From Lunularia cruciata (taxonomy: Eukaryota > Streptophyta > Marchantiopsida > Lunulariales > Lunulariaceae), in the NCBI GenBank assembly GCA_948567375.1, contig OX419757.1, positions 74,338,001 to 74,402,000 of the forward strand: a DNA stretch of 64,000 nt, read 5' to 3'. Below the pieces are notes generated by a model, which ran no database searches, had not been told where the DNA came from, and worked only from the letters and a program-made list of their open reading frames with translations. Position numbers and translations under genes: made by a program. The first letter of the stretch is position 1. Each line of letters begins with the position of its first letter. Below, piece by piece: positions 1 through 11,123 of the stretch.

Positions 1-1999
1 ATAAAGCACTATGGGTGAAAACTATCTACATTCACTAAGGGGATTGCATGTGTGGAGAATGACTCTTGATCGAATGATTGAAGAATTTTGGCTATAAAAT
101 AAAGTGCATGTAGTGCAATTTCACTTTTTTCCAATATTCTTAGTCTCAAAGCAGAAGAGCATATAACAATGTAGTTGTTTGTTTTCTACCTTAGCGACCC
201 AATATGTAGCATGATGTTTGTACAAAAACCCAAAAGGAAGATTCTTGAAGTAATCTTTTGTAGCTCAACAATTAACAAATAGGTGATTTATTGTAAGAGT
301 GAGGTAACCCATAGCAAGCATCTTTCCTTCTTTCTTTGGAATTAGGAGTTAAGTGAGATTGCAATCATCCATGAAATGAAGCAGAGGAAATATAAAGCAA
401 CAAGGGACATCAAAGGAAATCCATATAATTGGACCTAAGAGAATTTGCAAAGAGTCTTGGTGCAGATGTAGGTCCATTTAGGAAATGATTCTTGAGATGA
501 AGTTTGGGCTTGCATATAAATTGTTGGTGTACCAAATTAAAGCATCCTTTGCCAACAAGAGATCCACCAAAAATGGTTGGAGGATTGGCACAAAGATCTA
601 GCACAATGAGTGATTGTTGAAGTAGTATGAAACTATTTTGGCCTAAGAGAATGACTTACTGCACCAATAGCCAAGCAATCTTCTTTGAATATATGTACAA
701 AGGGGAGCAAGTAAATAAGAAAAATATGTTCTACTTTTAGGCAAGGAGCTTGCACCAAGAATTTGAAGAAGATGGTGGAGTGACTTACTTTGTGCCTTTT
801 GCCATACACGTCTACATGAGGCTGAATTTATTGAAAAAAGAGGAGTGCAAGAAGTTCTCTAGCCACTTCCATCCAACAGGATACTTTGCCTTGCAACTTG
901 AAGAGAAGTCCCTAATCAAGAAGTCCCAACTGGTTGATGCAAAGTATGAAAAATTTGGAGAATTAAGAGCCAATGGACAAATTAAGAGCCACCACAAAGA
1001 CTAATAAGAAGAAGCATACAACTCCATCAAAGTTTTAAAATCCAGCCAAGGGACCAAGAAGGAATCATTAAGTAATTGATGTATCTTTGGAAGAGGAGGC
1101 AAAAGAATCCAAAGAAGAAGAGCAAGAAGAAGGAGGAGAAGCGTCTTTCACCTTGTAGGGCCCAAAGAAAAAAATCACTATGAAGATGCATAATCTGCCT
1201 TAAACCCAAAGCAAAGTGTAGAATAGGAGGACCATGCCAAAGACCAAGCATACACATTACACTGGCGCAACTAACCTCCTAGCCTTACCCAAGAAATGGA
1301 TATACTTGAAGAAGAACAAGTAGAGGCTAAAAGAAGAGTAGAAGAAGACCTTCAAAGTGAAGTGAAATAAAAGGCCAAAGTGCTAAAATCAAGAAGTTGA
1401 AAAAAGAGTTCAGATGCGGAAGGAGAAAAAAAAGACCTTTCTAGCAAAGTCCAACTCAAAGTGAGGGAAGAGGGTGCTTGAGAACAAAGAATGTTGGTAA
1501 AGGAAGGAGCCAACTTTCTAATTCACTCACTAGGATAAGCATTGTAGATATAGAGCTCAAGCTACCACAATATCAAGAAGTCTATCTTGATGTGGTTGAA
1601 TACACATACTGATTCAAAGTCTTCATAAAGTCATCTATACAAGGAAGGCAAAGGATGACAAGTGAAAAGGAGAATCCAAGAAGGGAAGAAAGCTATACAA
1701 GGAGGAGTTGAAGAAGGTAGATGCACTTATGCATAAAAAAATTGAGATAAAGAGGTAGAACTCTTCCTTGATACCAGAGCAAAAGATGCAAGATGAAGAA
1801 CTCCATAGGTTACACTTTGAATTGGTAACTCTTTAAAATGAGAAGAAGGATATGCAGCTTTGGTACAAAGGTCAGCTGAAGGCCCATGATGAAGAAGTGG
1901 TAAGTATTTAGGGAGAATTGGAGACCACCAAGATCTGGGCTGTAAACTTAAAAGTATAGATATTGGAGTATATGAGCGATGTGGAAATCTAGTTGGAGC
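1..1999 (+). pseudogene. degenerate Lys/Glu-rich coiled-coil ORF remnant, left part
   Basis: I do not recognise this gene. Plus-strand translation gives protein-like pieces broken by stops: an open stretch at 750-1004 (HVYMRLNLLKKEECKKFSSH-type text), then a long Lys/Glu/Gln-rich, coiled-coil-like part from about 1080 to 2004, for example LKAHDEEVVSI near 1875. The frame ending at 2004 (GAG CAC CTA) continues without a shift at 7508 (GCT AAA GAC TTG AAG GAA GAG), once chromovirus 1 and one copy of its target duplication are removed. So this and 7508-8095 were one reading frame before the insertion. It could be an accessory ORF of an older transposon or a host gene relic. The Lys/Glu bias may exaggerate coding character. 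There is no promoter or start I can defend. Confidence 0.4.
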
Positions 2000-2004
2000 A
2001 CCTA
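2000..2004. repeat. target-site duplication of chromovirus 1 (left)
   Basis: ACCTA directly precedes the TGTAAGAG terminus at 2005 and recurs at 7503-7507, directly after the TTGTTACA terminus. A 5-bp duplication is the usual signature of LTR-retrotransposon integrase. Confidence 0.9.
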
Positions 2005-2108
2005 TGTAAGAGACCGAATCCAAGGAGAGAAATAGGAGAATGGAAACTCACATTGGGACACTTAAATGAGGTAAAACTCCAAATGCCTAACATGAGCTTT
2101 GGCTTTGG

Positions 2109-2116
2109 TATTTATA
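2109..2116 (-). promoter_or_regulatory. LTR TATA box
   Basis: TATAAATA on the minus strand, followed by ccaaagc. The same box sits at the same LTR position in the other copies (11467-11474, 16580-16587, 31945-31952, 46380-46387). In the 5' LTR of this element it has decayed to TTTAAATA (7207-7214). Confidence 0.7.
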
Positions 2117-2246
2117 GGTAGCATACAATGCCTTTGAGAAGCTTCCTCAAGCCGCTTTCTTAGAGTGCAAGCCAAGTTAACTAGGAAGCTTCTCAAGAAA
2201 CTTCCTTCTAGAAGCCGTCTATTTGGCATGCAAGCTAAGCTAGTTA

Positions 2247-2264
2247 GAAGCTTCTAGAAGCTTC
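2247..2264 (-). promoter_or_regulatory. heat-shock-element-like array in LTR
   Basis: The sequence reads GAAgcTTCtaGAAgcTTC: four alternating nGAAn units at perfect 5-bp spacing, with TTCttGAA following at 2266-2273 and a further cluster at 2185-2214. The heat-shock factor trimer consensus is nGAAnnTTCnnGAAn. The array is about 130 bp upstream of the LTR TATA box in element sense. Function is inferred from the motif only; it could also be a decayed palindromic AAGCTT repeat. Confidence 0.55.
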
Positions 2265-2418
2265 CTTCTTGAAGCTACTTACTTGAGGTGCAAGCTAAGC
2301 TAGCCAGGAAGCTTCTCAAGAAGCTTCCTAGATACTTCCAAAATATTCTAGGCTAATTTGTCTTATGTGCTACTGTGTAAGCCCAACTAAGTTCGTCGCT
2401 AAACTCCATATTGTTACA

Positions 2419-2435
2419 TATTCCCCCGCCGCTAG
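2419..2435 (-). other. polypurine tract of chromovirus 1
   Basis: In element sense, AGCGGCGGGGGAATA immediately precedes the 3' LTR TGTAACA. Purine-rich tracts here prime plus-strand DNA synthesis. The equivalent tract of chromovirus 2 is GCGATGGGGAATA at 16257-16269. Confidence 0.8.
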
Positions 2436-2439
2436 TTGG

Positions 2440-3914
2440 TGACGTCCTCGTTGCCAGTGCAACTTCAAATTCCTAGATAGCCGTCTGTGCATTTTGGAGG
2501 TGAGAAAGAGGTTCCTATGTGGCATCATGAAGGGGATACCCTTTCCAAAGGACCTTGTACTCGATATGTTGGTGACAACCTCCTTGAATATAGCAATGCG
2601 CAAGGATACAATTGACTTCGTACTCCTCATGATCATTGATAGGGATAGGAAGAGGGGGAGGTTGGACTCAAGAGGAAAAGGAAGAAGGGTTACGAACAAA
2701 GGGTTTCAACTTGGAAACATGAGAGACAAGATGGATATGCATGTGATAAGGCAAGGCAAGTTGATAAGCAACAAAAGATACAATTTGGGTGATATCAAAG
2801 GGTCCTATCCAATTAGGGGCAAGTTTACAAACTTGGGTATCAAGTGGGAGAGGGAGGTTACTTGAGGATATCATGACTTTATCACCGACTTTGAAGGTGA
2901 GATCACGACGATGGTGGTCCGCATATTGTTTTTGGTGATTTTGAGCAACAAGGAGGTGAGACTTAGCTTGTTGGAGAGATTGGGATATAGTGGTCAAGAA
3001 TGTGGAAGTATGAGGAACCTAAGATGGAGGGGGAGCAAGAAGAGAATCTAGAACAAGCAGATCTTGGCCAAAATTGAGAAAGAAAGGAGAAAATCTGGTG
3101 CTTGCCTGTTTGGAATTGTTGTAGGCAAATTCTATAGCTGCAAGACATTCATCCCAATTGGTATGGTAGACATTGACAAAAGCATGGAACATATCCTCCA
3201 ATGTATGATTTGTATGTTTGGTTTGTCCATCAATTTGAGGATGATAGGCCGTGGACAAAGCAAGCTTGGTGCCAAGTATCTGGAAGAGTGCTTGCCAAAA
3301 CTTCCCAATAAATCAAGGATCACGGTCGGAGATGAGTACACATGGCATCCCATGATACTTGAAGACATTGTTGAAGTAGATTTGCGCTAAGGTTGGAGCA
3401 TCCACGGTATCACATGTTGGTGCCAAGTGGATTTGCTTACTAAACTTATCCACAAACACCACAATTGCGGTGTGTCTTTGTTTTGTCTTTGGCAAGGATG
3501 TGATGAGGTCCAAGCTCACATGCTCCAAATGAGCGGATGGAACGGCGAGTGGTTGAAGGAGTCCACTCGGCTTCTGGTTGCTGGCCTTTTTACATTGGCA
3601 GCTCTCACACAATCGGACAAAGTCTCAAACATCTCATGTCATGTTGAGCCACCACCATTGACGTTGGAGGGTACCCAAGCTCTTGTCCACACCCATGTGA
3701 CCAGCGATAGGTAAATCATGGGCTTCTTGAAGGCGCACAAGTCAAAGATCACCTTTAGCTGGAACATAGATCCGGTCCTCATGGAATAAAATGCACTCCT
3801 TGTTAGAGAAGGTATTGTACTCCTTATTGCATGCTGTAAGGCGACCATGTACCATTTGGAAGAAGGGATCTTGGTGTAGAGCTGACTGAAAGTTGTTTTG
3901 GACCTTGGAGTCAA
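2440..3914 (-). pseudogene. chromovirus 1 integrase and chromodomain remnant
   Basis: Minus strand. The integrase zinc-finger end (MCESCQCKKASNQKPSGLL) and catalytic core lie at 3313-3612, with SLDLI, VVFVDKFSK and ISDRDP. The rest of the core and the C-terminal part are at 3019-3258 (YHPQIDGQT, EFAYNNS) and 2668-2997 (FKVGDKVMIS, the usual GPY/F-neighbour text). The chromodomain follows at about 2475-2640, reading DHEEYEV, QHIEYKVLWKGYP and then DAT-stop-EPLSHL: the conserved Trp before E has become TAG. In the integrase core, GQTERVN of the family reads GQTKHTN, so the catalytic Glu is Lys. Integrase inserts the cDNA; a chromodomain is thought to steer insertion to particular chromatin. At least three frames are needed to read it through. 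Confidence 0.87.
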
Positions 3915-5330
3915 CTAACACCATTGAAATTGCCACTGTGATGAGAGGAAGAGACTTTAAATCAGGTCGTCGTGATAAAGCATAAGAGATGATATGGAAC
4001 CAACCTGGTTTGTACTCAAGTTTGATGTCATACAGTTGGAGTTGTTCCTCCTATTGATGATGTCCACTCTTCATGTGTTCCAAGTGTAAGGTCTGCAACA
4101 ATGGTTTGTGATCAGTTCGGATGATCAATTGTTTCCCCAAGAGGTAATACCTCCATACCTTGGTGGCATAAACCATTGAAAGTTGTTCTTGATCTCAAGT
4201 AGAGTAGTTTTGTTCAACTGTATTGAGTTGGTGAGACACAAAGGCAATGGGATGGAGTCCATGGGAATTCTTGTTGCAACACGACTCCAATTGCAAAGTT
4301 AGAAGCATCAAAATCAACCACACAAGGTAGTTGAGGATCATATGGTTGAAGAATGGGTCTTAAAGACACCATATGCTTTAACTTTTGGAATGCTTCTTCA
4401 TGCTTGGTGGTCCACTGGAAGCTCAAGTTCTTTCCCAAGAGGTCAGTCAATGGTGCAACCACGTGAGCATAATAATGGATGAACTGTTGGTAAAAACTGG
4501 CCAATCCATTGAATGCTCGTACTTCTATAGCATCCTTTGGGGTAGGCCAATCAGTAATGGCCTTGATTTTCTCTTCCTCCATCTTAATCTCCTTTGATGA
4601 GATCTTATGACCCAAGAAGGTAACCTCCTTCTGCCAAAAGGCACACTTTGACTTCTTGTAGTAAAATTTCCATTATTGTAGTCATCTTAGGATTTCTCGC
4701 ATATGATTCATGTGTTCCACCTTTGTCTTGCTATAGATTAAGATATAATCCAAGAACACCACCACAGACCAATCCAATAGTCCATCTAATACCCAGTGCT
4801 CTGATCTATGAAGACTGCTGGAGCATAGTGAGTCCAAAAGGTAGAACTCTCTACTCAAAATGTCCATACCTTGTGCAAAAGGTAATCTTTTGCACATCTT
4901 CTCTATCAATAGAGATTTGCCAATAACCGCTATGAAGGTCCAGCTTGGAAAAGTAGCATGCTCGACTTAGTTGATCAAGCAAGTAATCAATCCAAGGCAA
5001 GGGATATGCATTCTTCATGGTTTGCTTATTGAGCCCACAATAATCAATACAAAAAAGAAGTCTTCCATCCTTCTTTGGAACAAATAGTACCGGTGCTCCT
5101 CAAGGAGAGGTACTATGTCGTATGAAGTCCTTCTCTAACAACTCTGTAAGTGTTGTTTGCAACTCCTCCAACTCCTTTGGTGAGAGCCAATAGATTGGTC
5201 TACTCACTAGAGTACTCCTTGGCAATAACTCAATCTTGAAGGGCATATCTTGATTGGAGAGTAATCCTTTGGTAGATGATCCAAAAACAAATCCGCAAAC
5301 TCCTTAACTATCCAATCAACCATTGCTTGA
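3915..5330 (-). pseudogene. chromovirus 1 reverse transcriptase and RNase H remnant
   Basis: Minus strand. RT palm text lies at about 4682-5100 ([20 protein letters not shown], then [13 protein letters not shown]). The catalytic motif, YLDDILIYSK in the family, reads FLDYILIYSK, so the second Asp is Tyr. The RT thumb and RNase H are at 4214-4615 (KAITDWPTPKDAIEVRAFNGL, FQWTTKHEEAFQKLK, VVDFDASNFAIGVVLQQ); the RNase H Asp in FDASN is intact. About 3915-4213 is the RNase H tail and connection, broken by stops. These enzymes copied element RNA into DNA in the particle. Confidence 0.88.
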
Positions 5331-5346
5331 TGAGGCTCTCGGCCCT

Positions 5347-5892
5347 CTACAGATTGTTCTTATGCAATTGGCTTGATCCACAACATGGATACAGACTTAT
5401 CTTCCTCCAAGTTTGCTCTATGGCTACCTTCTCAACAAACTTCCCATCTTGGGACTGACTATTCTTAGGTGTCTTACTCAAAGGTGCTAGACAACCTAAT
5501 AAAAAATTCTTACCTTGGTGTTGTACTTGAATTTGGCGTCGGGTCCAATCAAATTGAACCTTATGATATTCAAGCCGAGGTAGACCCAAAATGATATCAT
5601 AGTATAGAGGTGCCACTACAAACCTCATACACTCCAAATACTCCTTCCCAATCTTGAAGGTAATATGATGCAAGGTGCAGAATGTAGAACCCTTTCTACC
5701 ATCCGCCATCATCAAACTTCTTCCAATCATTGGCTTGATAGGAATACCCAATTCCTTTGCTACTTGCATAGACATGCAATTCTCTAAACTTTTAGAGTCA
5801 ACCAAAATCTTATAATCTCGATTAGATATTGTACCTTGCAAGTGAAGAAAACTTGCATAGGTTGAGCCTTCAATCCCATTGGAACTAATCAA
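5347..5892 (-). pseudogene. chromovirus 1 aspartic protease remnant
   Basis: A 181-codon open stretch on the minus strand with the retropepsin-like pattern: KILVDSKSLENCMSMQVAKE, then PMIGRSLMMADGRK, then ILGLPRLEYHKVQFDW (the family's ILGxxWL...DW). The active-site triad expected as DSG or DTG reads DSK, which should abolish activity. It cleaves the Gag-Pol polyprotein. It lies between the gag knuckle (6003-6044) and the RT, as in other Ty3/gypsy elements. The open length shows slow decay rather than function. Confidence 0.85.
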
Positions 5893-5903
5893 GCTCCCAA
5901 TAG

Positions 5904-6864
5904 GTGGCTCAAAATCTTCTAATGGGATTCTTTATTTCCATGATCATTCTGCTCCACAACCTCCACTTGGGCAACTTGTCGAGGTCGTCCATTCTTGAGT
6001 GGACATTCAACAATGCAATGCCCCAATTGGCAACAATAAAAACAACTACCAGTTTGTCACAATTTCTCTCTATTTGCCGTGCCAAGTGGTCTTCATTGAA
6101 TGACATCAATCTCCGTTGGTGCTGGCTACTCCACTTGTGTGTAGTGTATTGGTAGGCTCTGTGGAGGTTGAGGTCAAGACCTCCACAGAGTTGAAGTTGT
6201 TGCGACCAAGGAATCAAAATGTTTGGCCAATCGCATGGCTTCCTCCAAGTGTTGTGGCTCTTGCATGGTTACCTCTAATTTGGTTCTTGCCTTCAAGCCC
6301 ATCACAAATCAATATAGAGCTTCACCTTCCAATATATCTGGAATTTGCATGATGGTGTTTTGGAACTACATGATGTAACTTCTTACAGAGCCAGTCTGTT
6401 TCAACTCTGCCAACTTATCTAGTGCAGCTCGTGTGACATTTATAGCGTGGAACCAACTAATTATTGCACTCTTGAATTTTGCCCATGTCAAGATTGGTGC
6501 AACAATTTGTCGTTCAGCTTGCTCCACTCGGAATATCCACCATAGCTTTGCTACTCCATCCAATTGGCTAAAAGCCAAGAGAATCTGTTTTTGCTCATCT
6601 TGTAGATTGGTAGCTTCAAAATAACACTCACAATCAAACACAAAATTCTCCACTGCACTTGGAAGATTCTTGCCTTCAAATACCTTGGGTTTAGGGAATC
6701 TGATCCAATCTTCTCTTTCTCAAATTGGTACTCTCTCCACCTGCTCTTGTCGCCGAAGATCTTGTTCATCCAACAATCAAGTAAGGTGCTCAATTTGTTG
6801 TTGCATAGCAAGGATAACATCGGGTATTGCCACCATGGTTGCTACGCTATCACCCCACTCCTAA
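5904..6864 (-). pseudogene. chromovirus 1 gag remnant (capsid and zinc knuckle)
   Basis: Minus strand. The capsid-like retrotransposon gag domain is open at 6366-6653 (FVFDCECYFEATNLQDEQKQ, AKLWWIF, TWAKFKSAIISWF, LAELKQTGSVRSYI). The following part, at about 6160-6365, shifts frame (LEGEALYQFVMGLK). A zinc knuckle, CFYCCQLGHCIVEC (CX2CX4HX4C), is intact at 6003-6044. In chromovirus 2 the same knuckle has two Cys turned to Tyr, and in chromovirus 3 the His is Tyr. Gag packages element RNA in a virus-like particle. The start lies upstream, where the frame is broken at about 6865-7089. Confidence 0.85.
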
Positions 6865-7089
6865 TCTATCTAATTTACTAACACATAGAAATAGCACATC
6901 CACCTTTCTCCATAAGTTACAACCGGAAGCACCAAGGGTTCTTCAAATATGGTGATGTAGAAAATCTTGTCCAAAGTGCGAGGAGATGAATTGTGTGAAA
7001 CAATGCTTGGGTAGTATTTGGATGCAAAAATCCCAATGGTTTGGTGGAAGTGGATATAGTGGTCCATAAATTCCATCCATTCCATTCCT

Positions 7090-7101
7090 ACTCTGATACC
7101 A
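7090..7101 (-). other. primer binding site, initiator Met-tRNA type
   Basis: In element sense the bases one position after the 5' LTR read TGGTATCAGAGT, matching the common plant primer binding site TGGTATCAGAGC, complementary to the 3' end of initiator methionine tRNA. One base (7102) separates it from the LTR. Confidence 0.88.
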
Positions 7102-7102
7102 A

Positions 7103-7502
7103 TGTAAAAGACCGAATCCAAGGAGAGAAATAAGAGAATTGAAACTCACATTGGGACACTTGAATGAGGGAAAATTCTGAATGCCTAGCATGAGCTTTGG
7201 CTTTGGTATTTAAAGGTAGCATACAAGGCCTTTGAGAAGCTTCTCAAGAAACTTCCTCAAGCCACTTTCTCATAGTGCAAGCCAAGTTAACTAGGAAGCT
7301 TCTCAAGAAGCTTCCTTCTAGAAGCTGCATACTTGGCATGCAAGCTAAGCTAGTTAGAAGCTTCTAGAAGCTACTTACTTGAGGTGCAAGCTAAGCTTCC
7401 CAAGAACCTTCCTAGATACTTCCGGAATATTCTAGGCTAATTTGTCTTATGTGCTACTTTGTAAGCCCGACTAACTTTGTTGCTAAACTCCATATTGTTA
7501 CA
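7103..7502 (-). repeat. chromovirus 1 5' LTR
   Basis: 400 bp, TGTAACAA ... TTTTACA in element sense. It carries GAAgcTTCtaGAA at 7357-7369 and a second GAAgcTTCcTTCtaGAA cluster at 7307-7323. The TATA box has decayed to TTTAAATA. It aligns with 2005-2418 apart from one gap and scattered substitutions. Confidence 0.92.
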
Positions 7503-7507
7503 ACCTA
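7503..7507. repeat. target-site duplication of chromovirus 1 (right)
   Basis: ACCTA, an exact match to 2000-2004. Confidence 0.9.
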
Positions 7508-8095
7508 GCTAAAGACTTGAAGGAAGAGAAGGCAGCTAATCAACCCCAAATAATGGAAGAGTGAAGCAAGGGGTGGAGGCCTTGAACATCAACTCAAAAG
7601 AAAGGAAGGCAATGTTCTTCAAGAAAATATGAGAAGTTCAAAATCAATCGGTGGAAGTCCTAGAGGAGATACCTCAAGGTAAAATGACCAAGATAAAGTT
7701 ACATGAGCTGGAGCTACAAGTCAAGATCCTTGAGGAGAAAAAAATACAAAGATGAATAATTGGATCAATTGACAGTTTGACTTTGGGAGCACTTGCATAG
7801 GAAATTAATTGAGTTGTGGAGTACCTTAGCATAAAAAATAGCTTATTATAAGGAGATGATTGATGCCTTGATCAAACTCCATAAAGGTGAAAGTAGTTCT
7901 TGGAAATAGAACATTTTGGCCAAAGATATGTCATTAAAAGAAGTTTGTTGCAGTTGTAGGATCTTCAAAGTAGAAAGCAGTCCAAGGACTTTGTAATCGT
8001 AGAACCTTTGGCATAGTAAGCCCAAAGGAAACAAACCTGAAAGTGTCCTTTGGGGAAGAATTGATACCTTCCACCTTTGTCTAGATGACAGAAGT
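7508..8095 (+). pseudogene. degenerate coiled-coil ORF remnant, right part
   Basis: Continuation of the remnant ending at 1999-2004, in the same frame: AKDLKEEKAANQPQI, later EMIDALIKLHKGESSSW at about 7855-7905 and KPKETNLKVSFGEE at about 8020-8060. It contains several stops. After about 8095 no protein-like text is visible. The product is unknown to me. Confidence 0.38.
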
Positions 8096-9734
8096 GGACC
8101 TCACCGGTGTTGCCTTTACATGTGTCTTATTGACCTACATGTGGATAAGATAGGATAGGATAAGATAAGACACAAAGTGTGTAGTTAGATGTAGGCAAGA
8201 GATCTTTAGAGTAATTCAATTGAAAGAGGTGAAAGTACTTCAAGAGGTACTTCAATTGTTAAACCTCTGCAAGTTAGAGTAAAAAGAAACAATTTAGGAC
8301 TTCAACCAAATATAAATATTCATTCACTCTTTTAACTATGATACAACAAAAGAGCCAAAAATTTGGTCATTATTGCCTTAATTTTGAGAGTTGGTGGTTA
8401 TGTTTGTCAGAGTAGGAGTGAGGAACTTTGAGTAGGACCTCAAGTGCTTGAGTGTAGGGATATTCTTTTACTTGATTGGGATGTATGATCTTTTACATTT
8501 TGAAAGAGTAAAACAATGCCTTCATGGATAAAAAATGAGCTATAGTCTTGAAAGTACCAATGAACACAAAAAACAAGTACTTATTATAAATGAAAAGAGA
8601 TCTTTAGAGTTGTGACTTATGAGAAGAGTACTATGCAACCTTTGGAGTTGATTCCTTTGAAGTGAATTGGCCGGTTTGGGTTGAGTGAATCATCATCTTC
8701 AAGATTAATTGAAATTTACTTGTAGTGAAAGTGATTATTTAATTTTATATTTGCCATAGTGTGCCATAGAAAGTGATAGTTCTCCTTCTAAGAGAAGTTC
8801 TTGCTCAAGAGCTTAAATAAGTAATAGATAAATGAATTGTAAGATTATGAAACTTCTCTTTAATTCTTGTCATTTATGACACATTGTATCCTAGCAAAAA
8901 GACCTATTACGTACCATTATATCACTTTTCAATCAATACTTTTGTTACCACAATAATAATTTAATCTTGCTAAGGAACACTTGGAAAAATATGACCTTTT
9001 GAATCCAGTATTTTTGAATATACATTTTAGTTTATACTTATATCTAGTCTATTGTACTTAAGTAATACATGATCATTTTAGCACACCTAGTCTAAGAGAT
9101 AAATCTTATAAACTAAGAAAATTTCTGACCATGGTATTAATAGATTTTCATAAATATTTCAAACTAGCTCCAAGTTTTGAACATTTATTTGTACAGAAGA
9201 AGAAGATTTAAGACTCTTTTTTCCAATCTTGCAAAATACAAGGTAATATATATCAATAACTATATGTAGTTTTACAAAAGTTGAATTACACTTTGATATC
9301 AATACTAATTTATTTACTTTAGTGTTTTTGCTACATAGCTATTTTACTTGAATAAGGTGAACATGATCATTTACTATATAATGATTTAATATAATATGGT
9401 GCACTTAAATAACCATAATATACTCATTGAATGTACATGGTCATGAGATAATACTTAACTAAATTTAGATGCTTATATCATACTTAACCACTTATTAAGT
9501 TGTTAAATAAACTAAAGTTTATACAACTAGCATGTGATATTTATATGTCATTCTACACCTAACAAACCAATCAACTGATTATAAGCTAGTAAGCTGAAAC
9601 ACATATATGTATGACTAATAAGAGAAAGTAGAGTTTGTTGAAATTTTTGGGCTATTAAGGAAGATTGAAACCTTGGATCTTATCAAAATACAAAGAGACT
9701 ATAGATAGAAGATAATCTGGTACTTGAAAGTGAG
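8096..9734. other. AT-rich stretch without a recognisable gene
   Basis: Very AT-rich, no long open frame. A short GGATAA/GATAAGA run lies at 8142-8172. No LTR, LINE domain or RNA gene is seen. Confidence 0.5.
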
Positions 9735-11123
9735 AAATTGTCTCTCATGTATTGTAATAATACTACTCTATCCACACTTAAAAATCAAGATAAAAGAAAA
9801 GGTGTCAAGAGTGCACAACTACCCAAACACATGCTAGGTACCATTTCCTCCATCAATGCTCGGGTTACACGTCCACATGAAATCAACAAATTTTTTTTTT
9901 ATCCCCACACCTCAATCCAAACACCTCTATCACATACTTAGAAATCATTAGTCTAATTTATTTCTAAAATTATCATTATTTTCCTATTAAATGCTCTCTA
10001 AAGTGATAGGAAAGAAGAGGAACTATAAGGAGTAAGATAGTCAATTGACAAGCAATACAAAAGAAGAGTGTATCAAATGCCATGTTTGCAGTTCCTCCAC
10101 ATGACGGCTATCCTTGACAATTGTAATGTCTTTAAAGCATGTGACAAAATCCTCATACACTACCAACACCCCAAGAATGCATAAGCCATCTATAGATATA
10201 ACATACACTTCTAGAAACGGATGATGAAAAGTAATTTCTAAAGTGTACTACACCTTATACTTTGGTGTCTTGATTTTTAAACCTACAAAGTGAAGCTCAA
10301 TAGTCAAGTGTGCAAATGTAATCTTAGGTTCATTTGCCAAAAAGGAAAGACAAAACTTGTCATGGCCAAAGTAGTGGGAATAAGAACTCAAAATCAATCC
10401 ATAGCAAAAGATTATCCTTAAAGGGATCTATTTGTTATGTACCAATGATTTATTGAAGAATAATAACTCCTTATGAGAAGTTATGATAATAGTAAAGAGA
10501 TGAAAGAGAACCATAAAAAGATTGCATAAAGGATTAAGATTTTTATCAAGGATCTACTAGCTTTCCTAAACTCCCCAAATATAAATGCACATGAGATGTA
10601 CTGAACAGGATTCTTCACATCCAATTGTAAGACAACAACAATTTAGCTAGATATCAAGGAGTGCTCTAAGGCCAAAAGTATAGCCTCATAACTTCTTGGC
10701 ATAACAACTTCAAATTTATATGAACTAAGGTAATATTGGAGATGAGAGCAAATTGAACAAAATTAGTATAGCTAATAAGGTGTAATAAGATGCACTAATA
10801 GTTTAATACCTCTTGTATCATTCCTTGTTGCAAGAATTTAATGGCATCAAAGTGTTTGGTGTTGTAAAATTCTTGCACTAGACTTATTGATAGAGAAAAT
10901 ATCTCAATGTACAACCACTTGGAACAACTTGGTAAAACCATAAGAGAGATCATCTACTTGGAAGCTATCTTTAAGATGCTTGTAAACCATCCTTGACAAA
11001 CCACTTCAAGAGAGGCGTGACACTATGCACAATGTATGGGCAAACATTTACATATCAAGAAATAATAGATCATTAGGTTGATAATCCAATACCTCTAATT
11101 TTACTATCTCTATTGTGGTAGAA
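9735..11123 (-). mobile_element. RLE-type non-LTR retrotransposon copy e, downstream part
   Basis: Minus-strand, heavily decayed copy. It aligns by eye with 43850-45290 of the better copy: 9770-9860 matches the post-RT region (43870-43950), 10090-10140 matches 44225-44285, 10255-10330 matches 44390-44445 (the text just after the catalytic LADD), and 10840-11090 matches 44990-45260. It covers the RT and part of the region after it. The copy is richer in A and T than 42731-45960, as expected from old methylated DNA. Chromovirus 2 interrupts it at 11124; the upstream part resumes at 16697. Confidence 0.72.

Larger units (their letters stand above)
2005..2418 (-). repeat. chromovirus 1 3' LTR
   Basis: 414 bp, TG...CA ended (element sense TGTAACAATATGG ... 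CTCTTACA). It contains repeated GAAGCTTC blocks, a TATAAATA box (complement of 2109-2116) and the retained LTR end CGGTCTCTTACA. It aligns with 7103-7502 over its length; the right copy lacks part of the GAAGCTTC array. Confidence 0.93.
2005..7502 (-). mobile_element. chromovirus 1: full-length Ty3/gypsy chromodomain retrotransposon
   Basis: A structurally complete element of 5498 bp, transcribed on the minus strand. It has LTRs at 2005-2418 (3') and 7103-7502 (5'), a primer binding site at 7090-7101, a polypurine tract at 2419-2435 and an ACCTA duplication outside. Gene order along the element is gag (CCHC knuckle) - protease - reverse transcriptase - RNase H - integrase - chromodomain. Integrase after RNase H places it in Ty3/gypsy; the C-terminal chromodomain places it among chromoviruses. 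Stops and frameshifts break every domain, the two LTRs differ by substitutions and by a deletion of about 14 bp, and several catalytic residues are lost, so it is dead as a source of protein. It inserted into the coiled-coil remnant that flanks it. Confidence 0.93.

Noticed and set aside
2494-2865. A 123-codon plus-strand frame
   Set aside because: Antisense to chromovirus 1 integrase C-terminus and chromodomain; basic composition reflects the reverse complement.
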